Assembly (NCBI GenBank): GCA_027483785.1
Contig: JAIXTU010000241.1
Span: 1-6,371 of the forward strand
Length of the DNA stretch: 6,371 nucleotides
From: Flavobacterium sp.
GTDB lineage: Bacteria; Bacteroidota; Bacteroidia; Flavobacteriales; Flavobacteriaceae
Direction of reading: 5' to 3'
Each line of letters opens with the position of its first letter. The stretch's first letter is position 1. The notes under the pieces are model-generated. The model was given only the letters and a program-made list of their open reading frames with translations. It ran no database searches and was not told the DNA's origin. The position numbers and the translations under genes were made by a program. This document shows positions 1 through 6,371 of this stretch, in pieces.

Positions 1-1917
1 AATTCCAACCGGCATTTTCGCTTTGGCTAAAATAAGTCGTGTACGCTCATCGAACGGCGAATTGGCAAACAAGCCTTCTCTTCCGGTAAACTTATCCAAC
101 AAACGATCCGGATTAATTATAGAAGTCGTAATTCCCAAAACTTTACCTAATAAAGTACCATCAAAAATCGATTGTCCCAAGCCAATCAACAACAAATCGT
201 AATCGCCTTGATTTGAAATTTCAACGATATCCGTGTCGATGTCGTTCGATGCTTTGAAGATCGTTAGTATCGGCTGATTTAAATCTTTGGCTTCCGACAA
301 AATCGGATTGAAGTTTTTATTCTCCAATTCGTCGAATTCAAAGGTATGCAATTCATTACTCAAGGTGAGGTGCATCGCGGTAACGATACTTGTTTGCTGT
401 TCCTTCTGCGTAAGCGCGTGCGACAATCGTAAAAGTGCTTTTCCACGGTCGGCGTTTCCAAAAGACAATAAAATCTTGAATTTATCGCTCAACGTAACCG
501 TTTCCGGAACTATCGAATCTTTTTTCTTCGAAATGTAATTGATTAAATCCAGCGCCGGACCCGTCATAAACGTGGTCACTAATGCCATGATTACCATCAT
601 TGTGAAAACTTCTGTAGTAAGAACCCCCAAGTCTAAACCGATGTTTAATACAATAAGTTCCATTAAACCACGCGTGTTCATGAGCGCTCCGATGGTAAAC
701 GAATCGCGCCACGATTGCCCAACGAATTTTGCCGCTAGTGCCGAGCCTAAGAATTTTCCGGCAACAGCCACAACAATGATGATTCCGGTCATTTTCCACA
801 ACTCAACGTCGTCTATCAAACCAATTTGCGTTCGTAAACCCGTGAAAACAAAAAACAGCGGTAAAAGTAAGATTACAGAAACGTCTTCTACTTTCTCGAT
901 GATGATTCCGCGAAAGCGTGCATTTTCAGGCATAATTGCACCTGCCATAAACGCACCGAACAAGGCGTGAATACCAATAATTTCGGTGGTGTATGCCGAA
1001 ATGATGAGCGTTAGCAAGAAAATGGCTACTACGGGTTTGCTCAAACTCTGACGCGAATTTTTCAAAGCACCTATGCGCGCTAAGAACGGCTTTACCAATT
1101 TTAGCATCAGAAAAACGTAGGCAACAGCCATAGCAATAACGTACAAAGACGAAATAAATGATCCCGCTTTTACAATAGCAATAACAGTTGCAAGTATACA
1201 CCAAGCCGTAATGTCGTCGGCCGCCGCACATGTAATTACTATAGTTCCGAGCTTTGTTTTGTGAATGCCCCGCTCTTGAACAATTCGTGCCAAAACCGGA
1301 AAGGCAGTTATGCTCATAGCAATTCCTAAAAACAGTGCAAATGATGAAAAAGCAATTCCCTCAGGTGCATAATCGGTAAAAATGAAATAGGCTAATCCTG
1401 TTCCGAGCGCAAACGGAAAAATGATACTGGCGTGACTAATCACCACAGCATCGTTGGCTTTATTCCGTAACGCGTTAAGATCGAGCTCCATACCGATAAC
1501 GTACATAAAAAGTATTAATCCGATCTGACTCAAAAACTTCAAATTTGCAAGTGATGCAACGGGAAACAGAGTTTCAAAAAAATCGGGAAAGTACATTCCC
1601 ACCAGCGAGGGTCCGAGAACAATTCCGGCAATCATTTCGCCGATAACGCTCGGCTGTCCAATTTTTCTGAAAATCCATCCGAAAATTCGTGCCGTGAGAA
1701 TAATGGTGATGATTTGCAGTAAAAGTATGGCAAGCGGTTCGCGTACGCTTTCAATCATTGATTCCACAAAATGCCCCCATTGATCGGGAATATTTTTCAA
1801 AGTCGGCTTCGGGACATAGCCTTGCATTTTCTTCCCTTCTGTGAGAATGAAGTAGATAAGCGCTGAGAAACCGCCAGTAATTAAAATGTAAAATGTCGTG
1901 TTTTTAAAATTCTTCAT
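1..1917 (-). CDS. CPA2/CHX-type cation:proton antiporter with C-terminal USP-like domain (partial, C-terminus off the window)
   Basis: This inner-membrane antiporter probably exchanges Na+ or K+ for H+ and so helps control cytoplasmic pH and ion balance; which ion cannot be read from the sequence. The frame is open for 639 codons to the left edge. The start is firm because an in-frame TGA (1918-1920) directly precedes the ATG. An extra N-terminal membrane segment (residues about 8-26) and a short linker come before the Na_H_Exchanger core (about 60-457, roughly 12 helices). Core motifs are GQPSVIGEMIAGIVLGPS (87-104), GMELD (142-146), ITAFPVLARI (203-212), the paired acidic site AADDITAW (232-239, D234/D235), GKFLGS (387-392) and NTRGLMELIVLNIG (414-427). 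These closely resemble the plant and fungal CHX/KHA branch of CPA2. Residues from about 478 look like a universal-stress-protein-type regulatory domain (KILLSFGNADRG; DYDLLLIGLG at 572-581). The last residues, MPVGI, resemble the start of the VGI-(V/F)-DRG strand in CHX tails. Roughly 100 residues may be missing. The family is secure; the USP assignment is less so. Confidence 0.93.
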   Translation of the reverse strand, partial: MKNFKNTTFYILITGGFSALIYFILTEGKKMQGYVPKPTLKNIPDQWGHFVESMIESVREPLAILLLQIITIILTARIFGWIFRKIGQPSVIGEMIAGIVLGPSLVGMYFPDFFETLFPVASLANLKFLSQIGLILFMYVIGMELDLNALRNKANDAVVISHASIIFPFALGTGLAYFIFTDYAPEGIAFSSFALFLGIAMSITAFPVLARIVQERGIHKTKLGTIVITCAAADDITAWCILATVIAIVKAGSFISSLYVIAMAVAYVFLMLKLVKPFLARIGALKNSRQSLSKPVVAIFLLTLIISAYTTEIIGIHALFGAFMAGAIMPENARFRGIIIEKVEDVSVILLLPLFFVFTGLRTQIGLIDDVELWKMTGIIIVVAVAGKFLGSALAAKFVGQSWRDSFTIGALMNTRGLMELIVLNIGLDLGVLTTEVFTMMVIMALVTTFMTGPALDLINYISKKKDSIVPETVTLSDKFKILLSFGNADRGKALLRLSHALTQKEQQTSIVTAMHLTLSNELHTFEFDELENKNFNPILSEAKDLNQPILTIFKASNDIDTDIVEISNQGDYDLLLIGLGQSIFDGTLLGKVLGITTSIINPDRLLDKFTGREGLFANSPFDERTRLILAKAKMPVGI

Positions 1918-1936
1918 TCAGCAGAAAGACCTAAAA

Positions 1937-1950
1937 ATTGATGTATCAAT
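1937..1950. promoter_or_regulatory. Short palindrome in the antiporter leader, possible operator
   Basis: ATTGATGTATCAAT is a dyad with 6-base arms (ATTGAT/ATCAAT) around a 2-base centre. It lies between the antiporter's -7 element and its ATG, and overlaps the place where transcription would be expected to start. A dimeric repressor could bind there, but a 6-base dyad in AT-rich DNA can arise by chance, and no regulator gene lies beside it. Confidence 0.25.
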
Positions 1951-1955
1951 GTTTC

Positions 1956-1963
1956 CAAATATA
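1956..1963 (-). promoter_or_regulatory. Candidate -7 element (TATATTTG) of the antiporter promoter
   Basis: On the minus strand this reads TATATTTG, an exact match to the TAnnTTTG -7 consensus of Bacteroidota primary-sigma promoters. It ends 38 bases before the antiporter ATG, giving a predicted leader of about 30 bases. The expected TTG-type -33 element is not well placed: the nearest TTG (complement of 1977-1979) leaves only a 13-base spacer, against the usual 17-23 or so. The -7 match is strong and the -33 weak. Confidence 0.6.
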
Positions 1964-2068
1964 TACATTTTCTTTTCAAAACATTTTACGTGAAATTTAA
2001 ATTACTAAACCGCGACAAAAAGCCGTAAAATCACCTGTTTTCCTATTCCAAAACCCTCAGTTTTACGC

Positions 2069-2076
2069 TACCTTTG
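2069..2076 (+). promoter_or_regulatory. Candidate -7 element (TACCTTTG) of the RND exporter promoter
   Basis: TACCTTTG matches the Bacteroidota TAnnTTTG -7 consensus exactly and ends 15 bases before the ATG at 2092. Transcription would begin at about 2081-2084, leaving a leader of only about 8-11 bases. No TTG stands at normal spacing upstream; the best candidate is TTC at 2046-2048 with a 20-base spacer. The element also contains the TTG (2074-2076) that could be mistaken for the start codon of the gene. Confidence 0.55.
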
Positions 2077-2091
2077 CCGAAATTTTTTTGG

Positions 2092-4521
2092 ATGGTTAAG
2101 TGGTTTAGTTTGGGCTTTTGGGAATTGATTGCGCGGGTAGTTTTGCGAAATAAAACACTGATGCTCGTTTCTTTAGCGCTTATTACCGTTTTTCTCTGTT
2201 CACAGTGGAAATACATTAAATTTACCCATACCGAAGCAAACTTACTTCCAGCCGATAATCCTGTAAATGTAGAATACAACGCCTTTCTGAACCGCTTTGG
2301 CGAAGAAGGAAACCTTATCGTAATTGGAATTAAACAGCAAGATTTATTTAAGCCCAAAGTTTTTGAGCAGTGGCAAAAACTAATTGGCAGTCTAGAAAGC
2401 GACAAAGAAATAAGCCTGGTTTTAGCACCAAACAATCTGAAAGTTCTCACGCGAAACGACTCTTTGCAAGCTTTTGAACTCAAATCGTTTGTCGATGCTT
2501 CCAAAACAAAAAATCAACGTTATCTCGATTCGCTGCAAAAAGTTCTGTTCACGAAACTGCCATTCTACGAAGGTTTGTTGCTCAATCGAGCAAGCGGAAC
2601 AGTGCGCGCCGCCATTTACATGCGAAAAGATCTGGTAAATAAACCCGAACGCAAGCAATACATCCTCAAACGTTTTGTTCCGCTGGTTGACCAATTCGAG
2701 AAAGCAACCAAAGTAGATCTTCGCGTAAGCGGAATGCCCTATATCCGAACCTTAAATGCCGAGAAAATTCTATCGGAAATCAGCATTTTTATTGGTGCGG
2801 CTTTGCTGGTAACGTCTTTGTTGTTTTTCTACTTTTTCAGAAGTTTTAGAGCTACACTTATCTCGGCCATCATTGTGATTATTGGCGTGATGTGGTCGTT
2901 CGGAATTTTGGGTCTTTTACGCTACGAAATTACGGTTCTTACCGCACTCGTTCCAGCATTGGTAATCGTTATTGGCATTCCGAACTGTATTTTTCTCACC
3001 AACAAATACCATCAAGAATTTAAAGTACACCGAAATAAGGTTAAAGCATTGCAACGCGTTACCACGAAAGTAGGAATGGCTACGCTCATGACCAACCTTA
3101 CAACTGCAATTGGTTTTGCCACTTTTGTTACTTCGAATAATCAATTGTTACTCGAATTCGGAATTGTAACTGCAATTAACATTATGGGCTTGTTTGTCTT
3201 GTGTTTGATTGTGATTCCGATTGCACACAGTTACATTCCACCACCGAAAGATCGCCACCTCGAACACCTCGATTCCAGTGCCGTAAAAACTTTTATGGAT
3301 TGGATACTTCGAACCGTTAAGTACAACCGTTTTTCGGTGTACAGCGTTGCCGTGGCACTGCTTGTTTTAAGTATCATCGGAATTTACAAAATGCGCATCA
3401 GCGGCAGTATTATCGAAGACATGCCTCGAAATACCGATTTTTTCCGAGATATTCAATTCTTTGAAAAAGAGTTCGATGGTGTGATGCCGCTGGAAATCAT
3501 GATTGATACCAAACGCAAAAAAGGTGTTATGAAATCGGCTACTTTACGACGAATCGACGAACTGGAACAAGCCATCGACGAAATTCCGGGCTTGTCGAAA
3601 CCGCTGTCGGTTGTTGGTGTCATTAAATACGCCAAGCAAGCGTACTACAACGGAAATCCGCAATTTTACGCACTTCCTACATCTCAAGAACAAGCGTTTA
3701 TTTTAACGTATATCAAGAATTCTTCCGGAAGCCAGAAAACCGATTTATTGAAAAGTTATGTCGATTCAACCGGACAATACGCACGTGTAACGACCTTTAT
3801 GCGCGACGAAAACGGCGACAAGATTCCACTCATCGAAGCTGAACTTCGCAAAGAAATCGATAAAATTTTCCCAAAAGAGCGCTACAACGTAACTATTACC
3901 GGAAAAGCTTTTGTCTTCCAAAAAGGTACCGGCTACTTGCTCGACAATTTAATGTCGTCGTTACTTTTTGCATTTTTCCTGACGTGTTTACTCGTTGGTT
4001 TTATGTTCCGTTCACCGAAAATGATATTGGTATCGCTTATTCCTAACATGCTTCCACTTTTATTAACGGCTGGTTTAATGGGCTTTTTGGATATTCCGTT
4101 AAAACCATCGACCATTTTAGTATTCGGAATTGCTTTCGGATTGTCGGTTGACGATACCATCCGATTCCTAGCGCAATACCGCGAAGAATTGAAACGCAAC
4201 AATTGGAAAATTCGAAAATCGGTTTATGCTACTTTCAACGATGCAGGTTTGAGTATGTTCTATACTTCGATTGTCTTGTTTTTCGGATTTTCGGTGTTTA
4301 TGTTGTCGAGCTTTGGCGGAACGATTGCTCTCGGCGGACTCGTTTCCATTACGCTTTGTTTCGGCATGCTATCAAACTTAATGCTACTGCCATCACTAGT
4401 ATTAACACTTAATAAAACCTTGGCAAACGAGCAGGAATTTAAAGAACCTATCGTTCCGATTGCCGAACGCACTGACGACGAAATCGACCAAATGCCCGGA
4501 CATCGCGATTTATCGTCTTAG
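2092..4521 (+). CDS. RND/MMPL-superfamily 12-TM exporter-like membrane protein
   Basis: This is an inner-membrane, proton-driven transporter of the stand-alone RND type (MMPL/COG1033-like); members export lipids or other hydrophobic compounds, but the substrate here is unknown. I chose ATG at 2092 (809 residues). The frame also opens at TTG 2074, adding six residues, but that codon lies inside the putative -7 element. The layout is the classic tandem RND duplication: TM1 (about 23-36), periplasmic loop 1 (about 40-228), TM2-6 (about 229-382), TM7 (about 414-431), periplasmic loop 2 (about 435-617) and TM8-12 (about 618-772), then a charged cytoplasmic tail. TM2-6 correspond to the sterol-sensing-like half. 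TM10 carries GLSVDDTIRF (683-692), like the GxxxDD relay of Patched/Dispatched and RND proteins. The TM4 counterpart reads GIPNCIF (295-301), with no acid. There is no membrane-fusion or outer-membrane partner in the window. It lies 62 bases before asnS on the same strand. Superfamily certain; function not. Confidence 0.9.
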   Translation: MVKWFSLGFWELIARVVLRNKTLMLVSLALITVFLCSQWKYIKFTHTEANLLPADNPVNVEYNAFLNRFGEEGNLIVIGIKQQDLFKPKVFEQWQKLIGSLESDKEISLVLAPNNLKVLTRNDSLQAFELKSFVDASKTKNQRYLDSLQKVLFTKLPFYEGLLLNRASGTVRAAIYMRKDLVNKPERKQYILKRFVPLVDQFEKATKVDLRVSGMPYIRTLNAEKILSEISIFIGAALLVTSLLFFYFFRSFRATLISAIIVIIGVMWSFGILGLLRYEITVLTALVPALVIVIGIPNCIFLTNKYHQEFKVHRNKVKALQRVTTKVGMATLMTNLTTAIGFATFVTSNNQLLLEFGIVTAINIMGLFVLCLIVIPIAHSYIPPPKDRHLEHLDSSAVKTFMDWILRTVKYNRFSVYSVAVALLVLSIIGIYKMRISGSIIEDMPRNTDFFRDIQFFEKEFDGVMPLEIMIDTKRKKGVMKSATLRRIDELEQAIDEIPGLSKPLSVVGVIKYAKQAYYNGNPQFYALPTSQEQAFILTYIKNSSGSQKTDLLKSYVDSTGQYARVTTFMRDENGDKIPLIEAELRKEIDKIFPKERYNVTITGKAFVFQKGTGYLLDNLMSSLLFAFFLTCLLVGFMFRSPKMILVSLIPNMLPLLLTAGLMGFLDIPLKPSTILVFGIAFGLSVDDTIRFLAQYREELKRNNWKIRKSVYATFNDAGLSMFYTSIVLFFGFSVFMLSSFGGTIALGGLVSITLCFGMLSNLMLLPSLVLTLNKTLANEQEFKEPIVPIAERTDDEIDQMPGHRDLSS

Positions 4522-4543
4522 CATAAAAAAATACTTTTTAAAC

Positions 4544-4551
4544 TATATTTG
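4544..4551 (+). promoter_or_regulatory. Candidate -7 element (TATATTTG) of the asnS promoter
   Basis: TATATTTG is an exact TAnnTTTG match in the 62-base gap between the exporter stop and the asnS ATG, ending 32 bases before that ATG. The predicted leader is about 25 bases. The region upstream is A/T-rich and has no clear TTG -33 box; only TTA (4518-4520), overlapping the exporter's stop codon, lies within range. It suggests that asnS can be transcribed independently of the gene before it. Confidence 0.6.
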
Positions 4552-4583
4552 CGCGCTATTGCAAATTAACAGATTGCCCGATT

Positions 4584-6017
4584 ATGAAATATTCTAAGGT
4601 AAAAGATTTATTAGCCGGAACCCTTGTAAATACTGAGGTTGGCGTTCGCGGATGGGTACGAACTTTTCGTAACAGCCAGTTTATTGCACTCAACGACGGA
4701 TCAACCATAAATAACATTCAGTGCGTAGTTGACTTTGAAAATACCGATGAAACCACTTTAAAGCGTATCACAACCGGTGCCGCTTTACAATTGCACGGAA
4801 CTTTGGTGGAAAGTCAGGGCGCCGGACAAAAATTCGAAGTTCAAGTAAAGCGCTTGGAAATTTTAGGCGATTCGGATGCAGAGAAATTTCCGATGCAACC
4901 GAAAAAACACAGCCTCGAATTCCTGCGCGAAAACGCACATCTTCGCGTTCGAACCAATGCTTTTGGTGCCATCATGCGCGTGCGTTCGGCTTTAGCGTTT
5001 GCCATTCACCAGTATTTTAGAGAAAAAGGATTCGTCTATGTGCATACGCCGGTAATTACCGGTGCCGACGCAGAAGGAGCTGGCGAAATGTTCCAAGTTA
5101 CATCACTTAACTTAGATCAAATTCCAAGAAAAGAAGACGGAACCATCAATTACAAAGAAGATTTCTTCGGAAAACATACCAATTTAACGGTTTCAGGTCA
5201 GCTTGAAGCAGAAACCTACGCCATGGCATTAGGTCAAGTGTATACGTTCGGACCTACGTTTCGCGCTGAAAATTCCAACACCTCGCGCCATTTAGCCGAA
5301 TTCTGGATGATCGAACCCGAAGTAGCATTCAACGATTTGCACGACAATATGGATTTGGCGGAAGATTTCATTCGCTACGTCATTAAATACACAATCGATC
5401 ACTGCGAAGACGATATTGCCTTCCTAGAATCGCGTTTGTTAGACGAAGAGAAGTCAAAACCACAAGCCGAACGGTCCGAAATGAAACTTCGCGAAAAGCT
5501 GAGCTTCGTTTTAGAAAACAACTTTAAACGCGTTTCGTACACCGAAGCGATCGATATTCTCAAAAACAGCAAACCCAACAAAAACAAGAAATTCGCTTAC
5601 GTGATTGAAGAATGGGGCGCCGATTTACAGTCGGAACACGAGCGCTATCTCGTTGAGAAACACTTCAAATCTCCAGTAATTTTATTCGATTATCCGGCAA
5701 ACATCAAAGCGTTTTACATGCGTTTGAATGAAGATGGAAAAACCGTTCGCGCCATGGATATTTTATTCCCTGGAATCGGAGAAATTGTAGGCGGTTCGCA
5801 AAGAGAAGAACGCTACGATGTTTTGGTTGAAAAGATGGAAAAACTCGGAATCGACCAAGAAGAATTGTGGTGGTACCTCGATACACGTCGATTCGGTTCG
5901 GCAATTCACTCCGGCTTCGGACTCGGTTTCGAACGTCTCGTACTTTTCGTTACGGGAATGAGCAATATACGCGACGTAATTCCGTTCCCAAGAACACCAC
6001 AAAACGCAGAATTTTAA
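4584..6017 (+). CDS. asnS: Asparaginyl-tRNA synthetase (AsnRS), class IIb
   Basis: AsnRS is a cytoplasmic enzyme that uses ATP to charge tRNA(Asn) with asparagine. The 477-residue protein is complete and near the usual length (E. coli about 466). Residues about 1-110 form the N-terminal OB fold that binds the anticodon (VRGWVRTFRNSQFIALNDGS, 21-40). The class II catalytic domain follows: HTPVITGADAEGAGEMF (154-170), LTVSGQLEAETYAMALGQVY (201-220), motif 2 FRAENSNTSRHLAEFWMIEP (226-245), SSEHERYL-type QSEHERYL (349-356), GIGEIVGGSQREERYDVL (397-414), and motif 3 HSGFGLGFERLVLFVTG (442-458) with the final IRDVIPFPRTP (462-472). The GEMFQVTS signature and absence of a GAD insert favour AsnRS over bacterial AspRS. 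A charged stretch at about 284-306 appears roughly a dozen residues longer than in E. coli. There is no Shine-Dalgarno sequence before the ATG. The gene is followed 72 bases later by rpoN. Identification is secure. Confidence 0.98.
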   Translation: MKYSKVKDLLAGTLVNTEVGVRGWVRTFRNSQFIALNDGSTINNIQCVVDFENTDETTLKRITTGAALQLHGTLVESQGAGQKFEVQVKRLEILGDSDAEKFPMQPKKHSLEFLRENAHLRVRTNAFGAIMRVRSALAFAIHQYFREKGFVYVHTPVITGADAEGAGEMFQVTSLNLDQIPRKEDGTINYKEDFFGKHTNLTVSGQLEAETYAMALGQVYTFGPTFRAENSNTSRHLAEFWMIEPEVAFNDLHDNMDLAEDFIRYVIKYTIDHCEDDIAFLESRLLDEEKSKPQAERSEMKLREKLSFVLENNFKRVSYTEAIDILKNSKPNKNKKFAYVIEEWGADLQSEHERYLVEKHFKSPVILFDYPANIKAFYMRLNEDGKTVRAMDILFPGIGEIVGGSQREERYDVLVEKMEKLGIDQEELWWYLDTRRFGSAIHSGFGLGFERLVLFVTGMSNIRDVIPFPRTPQNAEF

Positions 6018-6029
6018 TCGTTGGAAAAA

Positions 6030-6072
6030 TAAATTTCGGCTTGACACAACTGCCACTAAATCCGTAAATTTA
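6030..6072. repeat. Imperfect inverted repeat spanning the rpoN promoter
   Basis: The left arm TAAATTTCGG (6030-6039) can pair with the right arm CCGTAAATTTA (6062-6072), giving 10 base pairs with T6065 bulged and a 22-base loop. The arms flank the -33 box, and the right arm includes the -7 element. It is not followed by a T-run on the plus strand, so it is not a normal intrinsic terminator for asnS. Much of each arm is self-palindromic AAATTT, so chance is plausible. Confidence 0.3.
6041..6072 (+). promoter_or_regulatory. Candidate rpoN promoter (TTGACA - 19 bases - TAAATTTA)
   Basis: TTGACA (6041-6046) contains the TTG of the Bacteroidota -33 element. TAAATTTA (6065-6072) is a one-mismatch version of the TAnnTTTG -7 element. 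There are 21 bases between TTG and TAAA, within the known 17-23 range, so this is the best-spaced promoter in the window. The -7 element ends 17 bases before the rpoN ATG, predicting a leader of about 10 bases. It lies wholly in the asnS-rpoN gap. Confidence 0.6.
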
Positions 6073-6089
6073 GGCTACCAATAATCGTT

Positions 6090-6371
6090 ATGTTAAAACA
6101 GCATCTCAATCTCAAACTCTCGCAGAAGCTTTCGCCTCAACAAATTCAGTTGATGAAATTGATTCAGCTTCCTACACAGGCATTCGAACAACGCCTGATG
6201 GAAGAAATGAACGAGAATCCTGCACTCGAATCAGGCAAAGACGACGAATTTGAAAAAGACGCCTACGAAAACGACAGTTACGACGATTATGATAACGACG
6301 ACAACGAACACATCGATGCCGACGACATCAACATTGACGAATATCTGAGTAACGACGAAACGCCCGATTAC
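6090..6371 (+). CDS. rpoN: RNA polymerase sigma-54 factor RpoN (partial, N-terminal 94 residues)
   Basis: RpoN directs RNA polymerase core to -24/-12 promoters, which need an ATP-driven bacterial enhancer-binding protein to open. The ATG at 6090 begins 94 codons open to the right edge. Residues about 3-47 are a typical region I, the part that contacts the activator and keeps the complex silent: LKLSQKLSPQQIQLMKLIQL (8-27), then FEQRLMEEMNENPALE (32-47), with the Gln- and Leu-rich heptad pattern of the family. Region II starts at about residue 48 and is very acidic: 21 of the 44 residues from 51 to 94 are Asp or Glu, with many Asn and Tyr. The core-binding domain, HTH and RpoN box would lie outside the window. 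It follows asnS by 72 bases with its own promoter candidate, and it lacks a Shine-Dalgarno sequence. Identification rests on region I, which is distinctive. Confidence 0.93.
   Translation, partial: MLKQHLNLKLSQKLSPQQIQLMKLIQLPTQAFEQRLMEEMNENPALESGKDDEFEKDAYENDSYDDYDNDDNEHIDADDINIDEYLSNDETPDY

Noticed and set aside
287..1231. Small reading frames on both strands (for example 287-538 plus, 539-970 plus, 482-799 minus, 926-1231 minus)
   Set aside because: They lie inside the antiporter gene in other frames, and their proteins have no recognisable family. The 639-codon antiporter frame explains the region.
2043..4472. Antisense and shifted reading frames over the exporter gene
   Set aside because: All overlap the 809-residue RND protein, whose domains and motifs are clear. 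Their translations are rich in Ser, Asn and Lys and have no promoter-like element at their starts.
4524..4540. A-run followed by T-run (TAAAAAAATACTTTTTA) after the exporter stop, possible terminator
   Set aside because: The potential stem is only A-T pairs with a three-base loop and has no GC pairs, so it would not make a stable intrinsic terminator. It more likely reflects an AT-rich region upstream of the asnS promoter.
5399..6067. Reading frames overlapping the 3' half of asnS, including 5763-6056 minus and 5867-6067 plus
   Set aside because: They fall over conserved AsnRS motifs, which account for the sequence constraint. The plus frame merely reads motif 3 in another frame and runs into the asnS-rpoN gap.
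1..6371. Search for tRNA, rRNA, CRISPR repeats, insertion-sequence ends, attachment sites or a defence/novel system
   Set aside because: Almost all the sequence is covered by four recognisable housekeeping-type genes, and the gaps are 174, 62 and 72 bases. I saw no cloverleaf, no regularly spaced direct repeats, no transposase motif and no abrupt change in base composition.

Overview
The window looks like ordinary chromosomal DNA from a member of the Bacteroidota, most likely a flavobacterium or close relative. Three things point there: an AT-rich sequence with moderate GC in the genes; no clear Shine-Dalgarno sequence before any of the four starts; and a TAnnTTTG-type -7 element, the mark of the Bacteroidota primary sigma factor, just before every gene (one copy ends in A). 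The asnS-rpoN gene pair is also familiar from this phylum.

Layout. Positions 1-1917 (minus strand) hold most of a CPA2/CHX-type cation:proton antiporter with a C-terminal USP-like cytoplasmic domain; the gene runs off the left edge. A 174-base divergent intergenic region (1918-2091) carries back-to-back promoter candidates and a short palindrome. Positions 2092-4521 (plus) encode a complete 12-TM exporter-like protein of the RND/MMPL superfamily. After a 62-base gap, 4584-6017 (plus) encodes a complete asparaginyl-tRNA synthetase, AsnS. After a 72-base gap, 6090-6371 (plus) holds the first 94 codons of rpoN (sigma-54), cut by the right edge.

How the genes relate. The exporter, asnS and rpoN are co-directional and closely spaced, but each has its own promoter-like sequence, so they need not form a single transcript. 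The antiporter is transcribed away from them. No functional pathway obviously joins the four; this reads as housekeeping gene order.

I found no mobile element, CRISPR array, RNA gene, toxin-antitoxin or defence system, and no convincing undescribed system. The points most worth a second look are the very short predicted leaders, a start codon that collides with a promoter element, and the asymmetric proton-relay motifs of the RND protein.
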